Source: Arenivirga flava
GTDB taxonomy: Bacteria > Actinomycetota > Actinomycetes > Actinomycetales > Microbacteriaceae
Direction: 5' to 3'
NCBI RefSeq assembly: GCF_030161575.1
Contig: NZ_BSUL01000001.1
Location: forward strand, 2,523,809 to 2,587,808
Length of the DNA: 64,000 nucleotides
How positions within the stretch are numbered: the stretch's first letter is position 1; every line of letters begins with the position of its first letter. Below are positions 7,751-15,424 of the stretch, piece by piece. The notes beneath the pieces are model-generated. The model was given only the letters and a program-made list of their open reading frames with translations. It made no database searches and was not told where the DNA came from. A program made the translations under genes and the position numbers.

Positions 7751-8479
7751 ATGCTGATCACCTATGTCGACGAGTCGGAACGTGGCCGACAGATTTACTT
7801 CATCGGCGCGCTCACGGTGGACACCGCCGCTGCAGTGGCGATCGAGGAGAGTCTCGACGGGATCGTCATGGAAGCGTCGGGTGCCTGGCCTGCTCTCTCG
7901 CCGGAGGCCGAGCTGCACGGGCGTGACGTATTCCAAGGTGAAGCAGATTGGGCCGGAGTGCCGCCGCGTCTTCGAGCGAACGTCTGCGTGCAGGCGATCG
8001 AAGCGATCGCAGCATCAGGCGCACGATTCGTCATCCGCGGCACAGACCGACCAGCTCTGCTGAGGAAGTACCCGGAACCGCATCCGATTCACGAGTTGAC
8101 CTTGTCGCATGCGTTGGGAAGGGTGAACGGACTTCTGCTCGATCGCGAGAGTGCGCTGGAACGCACACTCGTCATCGCTGATGAGCACCACGCGGCGGAG
8201 GACAGCCGCAGGCGTTTCAAGCAGATCCGACGGCTTTCGGGTGATGGCTACTCGCAGGAGCCGCTGACGCAGCTGATCGACACGGTCTACTTCGGTCCTT
8301 CGCATCACAGCCGCCTGCTGCAGGCGTCCGACATGGCCACCTTCTTCAGCAACCGGATCTTGACCATGCAGGAGAGCGACCCCCGGTCGGCGTCCACGAT
8401 GTCGACGATCGACTCGCTGCTGCTGAGGTTCACCGATCAGCGTTACATCTGGGTCCCGAAGGCTGAGACGCCCGGTTAA
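7751..8479 (+). CDS. DUF3800 domain protein
   Basis: 242 residues from ATG 7751, chosen for GGAGGGG just upstream (7741-7747) and the hallmark N-terminus MLITYVDESERG, the first acidic motif of the DUF3800 family (predicted RNase H-like fold). Further family features are LVIADEHH and LLQASDMATFFSNR. Function is unknown; such genes often travel with mobile or defence DNA. Base use is unlike its neighbours, with many AT-ending codons and several TTG Leu codons. It sits alone between a palindromic repeat and a perfect hairpin, which fits acquired cargo. Confidence 0.8.
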   Translation: MLITYVDESERGRQIYFIGALTVDTAAAVAIEESLDGIVMEASGAWPALSPEAELHGRDVFQGEADWAGVPPRLRANVCVQAIEAIAASGARFVIRGTDRPALLRKYPEPHPIHELTLSHALGRVNGLLLDRESALERTLVIADEHHAAEDSRRRFKQIRRLSGDGYSQEPLTQLIDTVYFGPSHHSRLLQASDMATFFSNRILTMQESDPRSASTMSTIDSLLLRFTDQRYIWVPKAETPG

Positions 8480-8482
8480 GCA

Positions 8483-8510
8483 CGAAACCCTCGCGTCAGC
8501 GAGGGTTTCG
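8483..8510. terminator. hairpin after the DUF3800 gene
   Basis: CGAAACCCTCGC (8483-8494) pairs perfectly with 8499-8510 over a GTCA loop. It starts four bases after the stop and lies between convergent genes, so it may act in both directions. Confidence 0.8.
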
Positions 8511-8587
8511 GCGGCTGCGGAGGCCTTTCGGCATCCTGCAGAGTCAAGCTAACACCCGGAGCCGACATTCGGCCGGACGGCCTGGGT

Positions 8588-10243
8588 CTACGGCGTCGCG
8601 ATCCACACCGTCGTGTCGCTGGGCAGCCCTGCGCGCGAGATCTCGCCGGAGCAGAGCAGCGTCTCGCCGGCGGGCAGCGCCACCGGCTCCTCGCCGAGGT
8701 TGGCGATCACGGTGACGTCGCCGTTGCGGAACGCGAGCACCGACGGTCCGTAGCCGCCCAGCCACTCGAGCGAGCCGTGGCCGAGCGCGTGGGCGCGGCG
8801 CACGCTGAGCGCGCGGCGGTAGAGCTCGAGCGTCGAACCCGCCCTGCCCTCCTGCAGGTCCCTGGACATCTCGCGGTACCCGGCCGGCTGCGGCAGCCAG
8901 CTCGCGCCGGTCGCGTTGAAGCCGTAGGCCGGCGCATCCGCCTCCCACGGGATCGGCACGCGGCAGCCGTCGCGGCCGTAGCGCTCGCCGCCGGTGCGGA
9001 ACCAGGTCGGGTCCTGCCGCGCCTCGTCGGGCAGGTCGATGGCCTCGGGCAGCCCGAGCTCCTCGCCCTGGTAGAGGTACGCGCTGCCCGGCAGGGCGAG
9101 CATGAGCATGGTCGCGGCGCGGGCGCGGCGCAGGCCGAGCAGCGGCTCGGGCAGCCCCTTCGACTTGGGCCCGATGCCGTCGCCCTGCGGATTCTCGGCC
9201 GTCAGGGCCAGCCGCGAGGCGTGCCGCACCACGTCGTGGTTCGAGAGCACCCAGGTGCTCGGCGCACCGACCGAGCCGAACGCGGCCAGCGAGTCGTCGA
9301 TCACGGTGCGCTGCGCATCCGCCGTCCACGGGGTCTCGAGGTAGGCGAAGTTGAAGGTCTGGTGCATCTCGTCCGGGCGCACCCAGTCGGCCAGCTTCGC
9401 GAGCGGGTCGACCCAGGCCTCGCCGGCGAGCATCCGATCGCCCTCGTAGCCGTTCAGCAGCTCGCGCCACTCGCGGAAGATCGGATGCACGCCCGGCTGC
9501 GCCCAGTACGGCGGCGTCTCGCCCGCCTCCTGGCCCCCGCCCATGCTGCCGGCCTCGGCCGGCGGCGTGTAGTCGGGCAGCCCGTCGGCCTTGATCATGC
9601 CGTGCGCCACATCGACCCGGAAGCCGTCGACGCCGCGGTCGAGCCAGAAGCGCAGCACGTCGAGGAACTGCTCCTGCACCTCGCGGTTCGACCAGTCGAA
9701 GTCGGGCTGGCTGGTGTCGAAGAGGTGCAGGTACCACTGGCCTGGCGCGCCGTCGGCCTCGGTGATGCGGGTCCACGCGGGGCCGCCGAAGACCGACTGC
9801 CAGTTGTTGGGCGGCACGCTGCCGTCGGCGCCCAGGCCGTCGCGGAAGAGGTAGCGGGCGCGCTCCGGGGAGCCCGGGGCCGCCGCGAGGGCCTCCTGGA
9901 ACCAGCGGTGCTGATCGCTCGAGTGGTTCGGCACCAGGTCGACGATGATGCGCAGCCCCAGCTCGGTGGCCTCGGCGCGCAGCGCGTCGAAGTCGGCGAG
10001 CGTGCCGAAGAGCGGATCGATGTCGCAGTAGTCGGCGACGTCGTAGCCGGCGTCCTTCTGCGGCGAGCGGAAGAACGGCGAGAACCAGACCGCATCCACT
10101 CCCAGCCGGGCGAGGGCCGGCAGGCGGGTCGTGATGCCCGCGAGGTCGCCGATGCCGTCGCCGTCCCCGTCCGCGAAGGAACGGGGGTAGACCTGGTAGA
10201 TCACTGCGGAGCGCCACCATTCGGCGCCGAGGGTTGTGGTCAT
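8588..10243 (-). CDS. GH13 alpha-glucosidase / oligo-1,6-glucosidase type
   Basis: 551 residues, no signal peptide, so cytoplasmic. The (beta/alpha)8 family 13 motifs are in order: VDLVPNH (101-107), GFRVDVAH with nucleophile Asp211, LAGEAW with acid/base Glu275, and LSNHD with Asp337. The opening WWRSAVIYQVYPRSF with the calcium-type loop DGDGDGIGDL is typical of alpha-glucosidases acting on short maltose/isomaltose oligosaccharides. Minus-strand TAGCGT (10255-10250) lies six bases before ATG 10243, a leaderless promoter. No transporter is adjacent. Exact substrate not decided. Confidence 0.88.
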   Translation of the reverse strand: MTTTLGAEWWRSAVIYQVYPRSFADGDGDGIGDLAGITTRLPALARLGVDAVWFSPFFRSPQKDAGYDVADYCDIDPLFGTLADFDALRAEATELGLRIIVDLVPNHSSDQHRWFQEALAAAPGSPERARYLFRDGLGADGSVPPNNWQSVFGGPAWTRITEADGAPGQWYLHLFDTSQPDFDWSNREVQEQFLDVLRFWLDRGVDGFRVDVAHGMIKADGLPDYTPPAEAGSMGGGQEAGETPPYWAQPGVHPIFREWRELLNGYEGDRMLAGEAWVDPLAKLADWVRPDEMHQTFNFAYLETPWTADAQRTVIDDSLAAFGSVGAPSTWVLSNHDVVRHASRLALTAENPQGDGIGPKSKGLPEPLLGLRRARAATMLMLALPGSAYLYQGEELGLPEAIDLPDEARQDPTWFRTGGERYGRDGCRVPIPWEADAPAYGFNATGASWLPQPAGYREMSRDLQEGRAGSTLELYRRALSVRRAHALGHGSLEWLGGYGPSVLAFRNGDVTVIANLGEEPVALPAGETLLCSGEISRAGLPSDTTVWIATP

Positions 10244-10249
10244 GGGGCC

Positions 10250-10255
10250 ACGCTA
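10250..10255 (-). promoter_or_regulatory. -10 element of a leaderless promoter for the GH13 gene
   Basis: TAGCGT on the minus strand, six bases before the ATG at 10243, so transcription would start at or beside the start codon; no ribosome-binding site is present. Confidence 0.55.
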
Positions 10256-10290
10256 TCGACGGGCCCCTGCGAGTGCGAGAGGAGCGGCGG

Positions 10291-10989
10291 ATGGAGGACT
10301 CGTCATTGCGCGCCTGGCGCTACCGCCTGCGACGCGACGACCCGACGGCGGCCGGCGAGGAGGCCGAGGAGCGGACGGCGGATGCGGGCGCACCCGGCAT
10401 CGAGGCCCGCGCCGCCTACGTCGAGACGGTGATCCAGCAGGCGATCCGCCGCGGCGACTTCGACAACCTGCGCGGTGCCGGCAGACCGCTGGAGGGTCTC
10501 GACCGCGGGCACGACCCGGACTGGTGGATCCGCCGCAAGATCGAGAGCGAGCGCATCACCGGCCTCGGACCGCCCGCGATCCTGCTGCGCACCGAGGACG
10601 CGGAGCTCGACGACCGGCTCGACCGCCTGCACCGCGAGGGCGAGGTGCGCGAGGCGCTCGAGGACTTCAACCGCCGCATCGTCGACGCCCGCCGCCAGCT
10701 GCTCGGCGGCCCGCCCGTCGTCACGCCGCTGCGCGACGTGCCGTCCGAGCTGGCCGCCTGGCGCGCGCGTCGCGAGGAGCGGCAGCGGGCCGTCTCCGAG
10801 CGGGTCGAGACCGAGCGGATGCGCTGGGCGGCCATGACGCCGAGGGAGCGCCGCGCGGCCCGCCGGGCGGGGAGCGGCCGCCGGTCTGAGGGGCGGGGCC
10901 GCCCGCATCCGCTCCGCCTGCCGCTCAACCGAGCGCGTCGACGATGCGGTCCTGCGCGAGCCGCGCCGCGACGGGCCCGGCGTTCATGA
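10291..10989 (+). CDS. DUF1992 (DnaJ-homologue subfamily C member 28-like) protein
   Basis: 232 residues from ATG 10291 after AGAGGAG. The region VIQQAIRRGDFDNLRGAGRPLEG and DPDWWIRRKI is the DUF1992 domain, a small conserved domain of unknown role found alone in bacteria. The C-terminal 40 residues are Arg/Pro-rich with no family likeness and run 65 bases into the convergent gene's 3' end. One extra G in the GGGG run at 10869-10872 would instead end the protein at 10889, so this tail may be a sequence error. The N-terminal domain call is firm. Confidence 0.75.
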   Translation: MEDSSLRAWRYRLRRDDPTAAGEEAEERTADAGAPGIEARAAYVETVIQQAIRRGDFDNLRGAGRPLEGLDRGHDPDWWIRRKIESERITGLGPPAILLRTEDAELDDRLDRLHREGEVREALEDFNRRIVDARRQLLGGPPVVTPLRDVPSELAAWRARREERQRAVSERVETERMRWAAMTPRERRAARRAGSGRRSEGRGRPHPLRLPLNRARRRCGPARAAPRRARRS

Positions 10990-11953
10990 AGAACGGGTCG
11001 AGGTCGACCTCGACGGCGCTCCCGCCGCGCACCGCCCCGAGCGACGGCCACAGCGGCGCCTCCAGCAGCGCCGCGGCTCCGTCGCCTTCCACGGCGTAGA
11101 ACAGCCAGTCCGCATCCGCCGCCTGCAGCTGCTCCGGGCTGAGGTCCTGCGAGGTCTCGTCGAAGCGCTGCGACTCGGGGCGGCCGAGGCCCAGGTCCTC
11201 GGCGATGCCGCCGGTGAAGGAGGGCAGCCCCATGATGCGCATGCGCAGCCCCGCGGACTGCAGGAAGGAGACGGTCGGGGCGTCGTCGAGTCCTGCCGCG
11301 AAGGCGTCGGCGTCGCGATGCAGGCCGTCGAGCACGTCCTGCGCGTCGCCCTCCATGCCGAGGGCGTCCGCGAGCAGCAGGAAGTCGCTCTTCCAGTTCA
11401 CGCCGTTGCCCAGCGTGACGACGGTCGGCGCGATCGTGGAGAGCCGGTCGAACAGCTCGGCGCCCCGCACCGAGTTGATGAGGATGAGGTCCGGCTCGGA
11501 TGCGGCGATCGCCTCGAGCGACGGCTCGGTGCGCTCGCCGATGTCCTCGAGGTCGTCGAGCGCCTCGGCCCGCTCGGGGAAGGCCTCCGCCAGGTATGCG
11601 GGCACCAGGGCGCTCGCCTCCGCTCGGGTGGCGGCGACCGGCACCGTGCCGAGCGCGAGCAGCGCATCGAGCTGGCCGGTCGAGACGACCGCGATGCGCT
11701 TCGGCGCGGTCTCGAGCTTGGTGCTGCCCGCGTCGTGCTCCACGGTGCGCGGGAAGGCGCCGTCCGGCTCCGACGCCCCCATCCCCTCGGCCATCTCGCG
11801 CGCGACGACGTGCTCGCCGGCGCTGCCGGCCTCGGCGTCGGGAGCGGAGGCGGTCGGCGTCCCGGAGGGCTGCGCGGAGGCGCTGCATCCGCTCGTGAGG
11901 AAGGCGAGGGCAGTGGCGACGACGAGCAGGCGGCGAAGAGGGGTGGAGCTCAT
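10925..11953 (-). CDS. iron-siderophore ABC transporter substrate-binding lipoprotein
   Basis: 342 residues. Signal peptide with lipobox LTSGC, a low-complexity linker, then a periplasmic-binding fold of the FecB/FhuD type (RIAVVSTGQLDALLALGTVPVAAT; LEDIGERTEPSLEAIAASEPDLILI). It would capture ferric siderophore outside the membrane. No permease or ATPase is adjacent, so it is an orphan receptor for a transporter encoded elsewhere. A DtxR/IdeR-type box spans the start and promoter (11952-11972), implying iron repression. Confidence 0.88.
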   Translation of the reverse strand: MSSTPLRRLLVVATALAFLTSGCSASAQPSGTPTASAPDAEAGSAGEHVVAREMAEGMGASEPDGAFPRTVEHDAGSTKLETAPKRIAVVSTGQLDALLALGTVPVAATRAEASALVPAYLAEAFPERAEALDDLEDIGERTEPSLEAIAASEPDLILINSVRGAELFDRLSTIAPTVVTLGNGVNWKSDFLLLADALGMEGDAQDVLDGLHRDADAFAAGLDDAPTVSFLQSAGLRMRIMGLPSFTGGIAEDLGLGRPESQRFDETSQDLSPEQLQAADADWLFYAVEGDGAAALLEAPLWPSLGAVRGGSAVEVDLDPFFMNAGPVAARLAQDRIVDALG

Positions 11954-11972
11954 GAGGCAAGGCTAACCTCAT
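11952..11972 (-). promoter_or_regulatory. DtxR/IdeR-type iron box overlapping a leaderless promoter
   Basis: On the minus strand GAGGTTAGCCTTGCCTC forms an inverted repeat matching the core of the actinobacterial iron box (TTAGGTTAGGCTAACCTAA). Within it TAGCCT lies six bases before ATG 11953. A bound Fe-repressor would cover both the -10 element and the start codon. Confidence 0.75.
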
Positions 11973-12066
11973 CCGGTCCCGGCGGCGTTCGCGTGGCATC
12001 GAGCGCTCCGATCCCGTGCTAGTCTCTCCTGGTGCCTCGGGCGCGGGTCATCCGCGCGTAGGTCAC

Positions 12067-12138
<72 letters not shown>

Positions 12139-12177
12139 CAGGCTTCACCCCGGCGGTTCCGCCGAGGCGCTGCCCGT

Positions 12178-12251
12178 GGCGGGATAGCTCAGTTGGTTAG
12201 AGCACACGACTCATAATCGTGAGGTCGCGGGTTCAAGTCCCGCTCCCGCTA
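12178..12251 (+). tRNA. tRNA-Met (CAT)
   Basis: Acceptor GGCGGGA pairs with TCCCGCT (G-T at the end); anticodon stem CACGA/TCGTG with loop CTCATAA, anticodon CAT; T-arm GCGGG TTCAAGT CCCGC. An elongator Met is likeliest; lysidine-modified Ile cannot be excluded by eye. A terminator follows. Confidence 0.92.
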
Positions 12252-12259
12252 CAGATCAT

Positions 12260-12285
12260 GAAAGCGGCTCCTCGGAGCCGCTTTC
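12260..12285 (+). terminator. terminator after tRNA-Met
   Basis: GAAAGCGGCTCC (12260-12271) and GGAGCCGCTTTC (12274-12285) form a 10-12 bp stem, followed by GTTGTT. It closes the tRNA-Thr/tRNA-Met unit. Confidence 0.8.
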
Positions 12286-12312
12286 GTTGTTCCGGCATGG
12301 AATGCGGAGCGG

Positions 12313-12825
12313 ATGAGGGGCGTTGCGACCAGCGTGATCGCAGACCTCGCCGAGCAGTTCAAGACCGCCTTCCGCGCGCATCCCGCGGGCGTCGCCGTCG
12401 TCGCCGCTCGCGATGCCGAGGGACCGGTGGGGCTCACCGCCTCGAGCGTCTCGTCGGTGTCGGTCGAGCCGGCAGCGCTCGTCTTCTCGGTGACCCGCGC
12501 GCGAGGATCGGCGGGCCGGGTGCTCGCGGCCGAGGAGATCACCGTCAACCTGCTGACGACGGCCGACGTCGGCACCGCCAAGTCGTTCGCGGTCTCGGGT
12601 GCCGAGCGCTTCACCGCCGCCGAGCAGTGGCGGGACCTCGACGGGCTGCCCTGGCTGGCGAGCGCGGGCTCGGCCCTGCGGTGCCGGCCGATCACGACCC
12701 ACCGGGTCGGCGACTCCACCGTCGTCGTGGCCGAGGTGCTCGAGGTGCTGGCGCAGAACGCCGGCGAACCGCTCGTCTACCACGACCGCGCCTTCCACCG
12801 GCTGTCGGACGACTCGCTGCTCTGA
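12313..12825 (+). CDS. flavin reductase family protein
   Basis: About 170 residues of the FMN-binding split-barrel flavin reductase family (HpaC/DIM6 type): FRAHPAGVAVVAARDAEGPVGLTASSVSSVS is the N-terminal signature region, and TVNLLTTADV and FTAAEQW follow. Such enzymes reduce FMN/FAD with NAD(P)H, usually for a partner monooxygenase. No monooxygenase is adjacent. ATG 12313 has a poor ribosome site; GTG 12334 is an alternative. Cytoplasmic. Confidence 0.85.
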   Translation: MRGVATSVIADLAEQFKTAFRAHPAGVAVVAARDAEGPVGLTASSVSSVSVEPAALVFSVTRARGSAGRVLAAEEITVNLLTTADVGTAKSFAVSGAERFTAAEQWRDLDGLPWLASAGSALRCRPITTHRVGDSTVVVAEVLEVLAQNAGEPLVYHDRAFHRLSDDSLL

Positions 12826-12947
12826 GTTCATCGCTGCGCCGCCGCTCCTGCGGCGCAGCCCCTGCGGTGCCGCCCCCTGCGGTGCCGCCCCCTGCGGCGC
12901 CGGTCCTGCGGCGCCGTGCTTCCGCGGGCCGAGTCCCCAGCCGCGGG

Positions 12948-13011
12948 TTGGGGCGCTTCGGCGACATCGGGGCATGCGTGCGCGCGCCCCGACGTCGCGG
13001 AGCCGCCCCAA
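12948..13011. repeat. intergenic palindrome, family 3, copy 1
   Basis: TTGGGGCG...GGCGACATCGGGGC on the left pairs with GCCCCGACGTCGC...CGCCCCAA on the right around a short centre. The same design (CCCCAACGTCGCC core) recurs at 21754-21818. Confidence 0.7.
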
Positions 13012-13155
13012 AGCGGTGACGGGCGGCTGTGAGCCCGAGCGGATGCGCGCCCCGATGTCGCCGAGGCGCCCGAGTCAGCCCGCCGCAGCCGACCGCCGCG
13101 GACGCGCCGAGCAGCCCGCCTGCTGACCCCGAGCGGATGCGCGGGCCCCGCCGCG

Positions 13156-13161
13156 TAGGAT
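13156..13161 (+). promoter_or_regulatory. -10 element of a leaderless promoter
   Basis: TAGGAT sits six bases before GTG 13168, with no ribosome-binding site between. Confidence 0.5.
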
Positions 13162-13167
13162 CGTCGG

Positions 13168-13632
13168 GTGCCAGCCAACCCCGACAGCGCCGTGAACCCC
13201 GAGATCCAGGGCCGCACCTACCCGGCCACCGAGCCGTACCTGGTGGGCCGCGAGAAGGTGCGCGAGTTCGCCCGCGCCGTGCTCGCCACGAGTCCGCTCT
13301 CGCTCGATCCGGCGGCCGCGCAGGCCGCGGGCTTCGCCGACGTGATCGCGCCGCCGACCTTCCCGGTCGTCGTGCAGGAGCACTCCCTCGCGCAGCTGCT
13401 GGCCGATCCCGAGGCGCGGATCGACTTCAGCCGCGTCGTGCACGGCGACCAGCGCTTCAGCTACAGCCGCCCGATCGTCGCCGGCGACGAGCTCACCGCG
13501 ACCCTCACGGTCACGAGCGTCAAGAGCCTCGGCGGCAACTCGATGGTCACCGCCGAGTCGGCGATCGTCGACGCCTCCGGCGCCCACGTCGTGACCGCCA
13601 TCTCGACCCTCGTCGTGCGAGGAGAGGACTGA
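13168..13632 (+). CDS. MaoC-like dehydratase, N-terminal type (HadA-like)
   Basis: 154 residues of hot-dog fold. NPEIQGRTYPATEPYLVGREKVREFARAV and DVIAPPTFPVV match the FAS1-type dehydratase half found in actinobacterial HadA/HadC. It lacks the catalytic D-x-x-x-x-H of the second gene, so it is expected to be the substrate-binding half of a heterodimeric (3R)-hydroxyacyl dehydratase. The stop overlaps the next start (TGATG), tying expression of the two subunits. The role in fatty acid elongation is inferred from family. Confidence 0.85.
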   Translation: MPANPDSAVNPEIQGRTYPATEPYLVGREKVREFARAVLATSPLSLDPAAAQAAGFADVIAPPTFPVVVQEHSLAQLLADPEARIDFSRVVHGDQRFSYSRPIVAGDELTATLTVTSVKSLGGNSMVTAESAIVDASGAHVVTAISTLVVRGED

Positions 13633-14057
13633 TGAGCACCCTGCAGAACCTCGAGAAGGGCCAGGTCGTCGCCGAGGCGACCTTCACGCTCGGCCGCGAC
13701 ACGCTCGTGCGCTACGCCGGCGCCTCCGGCGACTTCAACCCCATCCACTACCGCGACGACGTCGCCGCCTCCGTCGGGCTGCCGGGCGTGCTCGCCCACG
13801 GCATGCTGACGATGGGCTTCGCCGTGCAGCCGGTCGTCGACTGGCTGGGCGCGGACGGCTACGTCAGCGACTACCAGGTGCGCTTCACGCGGCCCGTGGT
13901 CGTCGACCCGGCCGAGGGCGCATCCGTCACGGTCACCGCGACGGTCGGCGCCGTGAACGACGACGGCACCGCGCGCATCGACCTCAAGGTCGTCGTCGGC
14001 GAGCAGACCGTGCTCGGCAAGTCGCAGGCCGTGGTGTCGCCGTGGCCCGGAGCCTGA
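13632..14057 (+). CDS. MaoC-like dehydratase, catalytic type (HadB-like)
   Basis: 141 residues. The hydratase-2 motif SGDFNPIHYRDDVAASVGLPG carries the catalytic Asp and His, followed by LAHGMLTMGF. With the HadA-like protein it would form a (3R)-hydroxyacyl-thioester dehydratase. ATG overlaps the upstream stop, and murB begins inside its 3' end, so the three genes are one operon. HadAB next to murB is a recurrent actinobacterial arrangement. Confidence 0.9.
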   Translation: MSTLQNLEKGQVVAEATFTLGRDTLVRYAGASGDFNPIHYRDDVAASVGLPGVLAHGMLTMGFAVQPVVDWLGADGYVSDYQVRFTRPVVVDPAEGASVTVTATVGAVNDDGTARIDLKVVVGEQTVLGKSQAVVSPWPGA

Positions 14058-15148
14058 GCGACCTCACCACCCTGCGCGTCGGCGGCGAGCCGCGGCTGCT
14101 GCTCGAGCCGGCGACGCGCGACGAGATCGTCGAGTCCGCCCTCGAGACGTGGGGCTCGGGCGAAGAGTGGCTGCTGCTCGGTGGCGGCTCGAACACCGTG
14201 ATGGCGGATGAGGGATTCGACGGCACGGTCATCCGCATCCGCTCGTCCGGCATCGCCGAGATCGAGAGCGGATCGGAAGCAGTGCGCCTGCGCGTCGAGG
14301 CCGGGCACGACTGGGATGCGCTGGTCGCGCACACCGTGCAGCTCGGGCTGAGCGGGATGGAGGCGCTGAGCGGCATCCCCGGATCGGTCGGCGCCGCGCC
14401 CGTGCAGAACATCGGCGCCTACGGGCAGGAGGTGGCCGAGACGCTCGTGGCGATCGACTTCCTCGACTACCTGAGCGGCGACGTGGTGCGGCTCTCGCGT
14501 GACGAGCTCGAGCTCGGCTACCGCTGGAGCGCGCTCAAGGCCGGCCGGCAGGGCGTTGTGCTCGCGGTCGAGTTCGACCTGACCCCGGGCGGGGCCGCGC
14601 CGGTGCGCTACGCGCAGCTCGCCAACGCCCTCGGCGTCGAACTGGGCACCCCGGTCGACCCGGCGGAGACGCGGGAGGCCGTGCTGCGGCTGCGCGCGTC
14701 GAAGGGCATGGTGCTGGATGCGGCCGATCCCGACACCGCGAGCGCGGGCAGCTTCTTCACGAACCCGATCGTCAGCGCGGCGTTCGCGGCCGACCTGCCG
14801 GAGGGGGCTCCGCGGTTCCCGGTGGACCCCGCATCCGCTCCGGTCGACCGCATCGTGCCGCTCGACGGCTCGGGCGGCTCGCTGCAGGTCGACCCGGTGC
14901 CGCGCGAGCTGCCGCAGGTGAAGCTCAGCGCCGCGTGGCTCATCGAGCACGCCGGCATCTCCCGCGGCTTCCGGCTGCCGGGCTCGGGCGCGGCGATCAG
15001 CTCGAAGCACACGCTCGCGCTCACCAACCAGGGCGGCGCGACCGCGTCGCAGGTGGCGGAGCTGGCGCGCTACGTGCAGACCCGCGTGCTGGCCGAGTTC
15101 GGCGTAATCCTGCATCCCGAGCCCGTGCTGGTGGGGGTCTCGCTGTAA
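14042..15148 (+). CDS. murB: UDP-N-acetylenolpyruvoylglucosamine reductase
   Basis: 368 residues. FAD-binding features: LLLGGGSNTVMADEGFDG near residue 45, GIPGSVGAAPVQNIGAYGQEV near 115, and the catalytic-site ELGYRWSALK. Late motifs AGSFFTNPIV (Ser proton donor) and AAWLIEHAG, FRLPGSGAAISSKHTLALTN (catalytic Glu region) complete the MurB set. It reduces the enolpyruvyl group to make UDP-MurNAc, an essential cytoplasmic step of peptidoglycan synthesis. GTG 14042 lies within the upstream gene (16-base overlap). Confidence 0.97.
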   Translation: MARSLSDLTTLRVGGEPRLLLEPATRDEIVESALETWGSGEEWLLLGGGSNTVMADEGFDGTVIRIRSSGIAEIESGSEAVRLRVEAGHDWDALVAHTVQLGLSGMEALSGIPGSVGAAPVQNIGAYGQEVAETLVAIDFLDYLSGDVVRLSRDELELGYRWSALKAGRQGVVLAVEFDLTPGGAAPVRYAQLANALGVELGTPVDPAETREAVLRLRASKGMVLDAADPDTASAGSFFTNPIVSAAFAADLPEGAPRFPVDPASAPVDRIVPLDGSGGSLQVDPVPRELPQVKLSAAWLIEHAGISRGFRLPGSGAAISSKHTLALTNQGGATASQVAELARYVQTRVLAEFGVILHPEPVLVGVSL

Positions 15149-15424
15149 CCGCCGGGCCCGCCCCGCCCGCCCGACCTCGCCCTGCCCTGCCCTGATGCGG
15201 AATGCAGTGGATGCGCCGAGATGGTGTGCGGTCCGCACTGCGAGGACGGGCGAGACCGGCTGAGGCACTGCGTTCGGCATCGAGCGGATGTGCGGACGAG
15301 TGGGCGAGCGGACGCGCGGCCCCGGGCCCGCCGGCCCGGGCGCGCGCCCGAACCGGCGGGTGACGGCGTCGGTGGTGCGGAGTACGCTCCGAGCAGGTTG
15401 CCGACTCCCACCCCGAGGAGACCC
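15149..15424. other. spacer without a gene
   Basis: GC-rich with runs such as CGGGCCCGCCGGCCCGGG (self-complementary, near 15323) and a GAGCGGATGTG word. The next gene's ribosome site GAGGAG is at 15415-15420. Nothing else is recognisable. Confidence 0.5.

Larger units (their letters stand above)
12826..13167. other. gene-free spacer with GC-rich repeats
   Basis: No convincing gene in 342 bp. 12835-12920 carries four to five degenerate units of CCTGCGGTGCCGCC-like sequence. A palindrome lies at 12948-13011; its right half recurs near 13045-13071. Two GAGCGGATGC words occur at 13037 and 13131. Promoter element TAGGAT (13156-13161) serves the next gene. Confidence 0.7.

Noticed and set aside
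12835-12920. Possible small Ala/Pro-rich protein in the GC-rich tandem
   Set aside because: Frames stay open only because of GC bias; no start with a ribosome site and no likeness.
15320-15360. Terminator in the GGGCCC-rich spacer before the DrrA-type gene
   Set aside because: Self-complementary short GC runs occur, but there is no single defined stem and loop.
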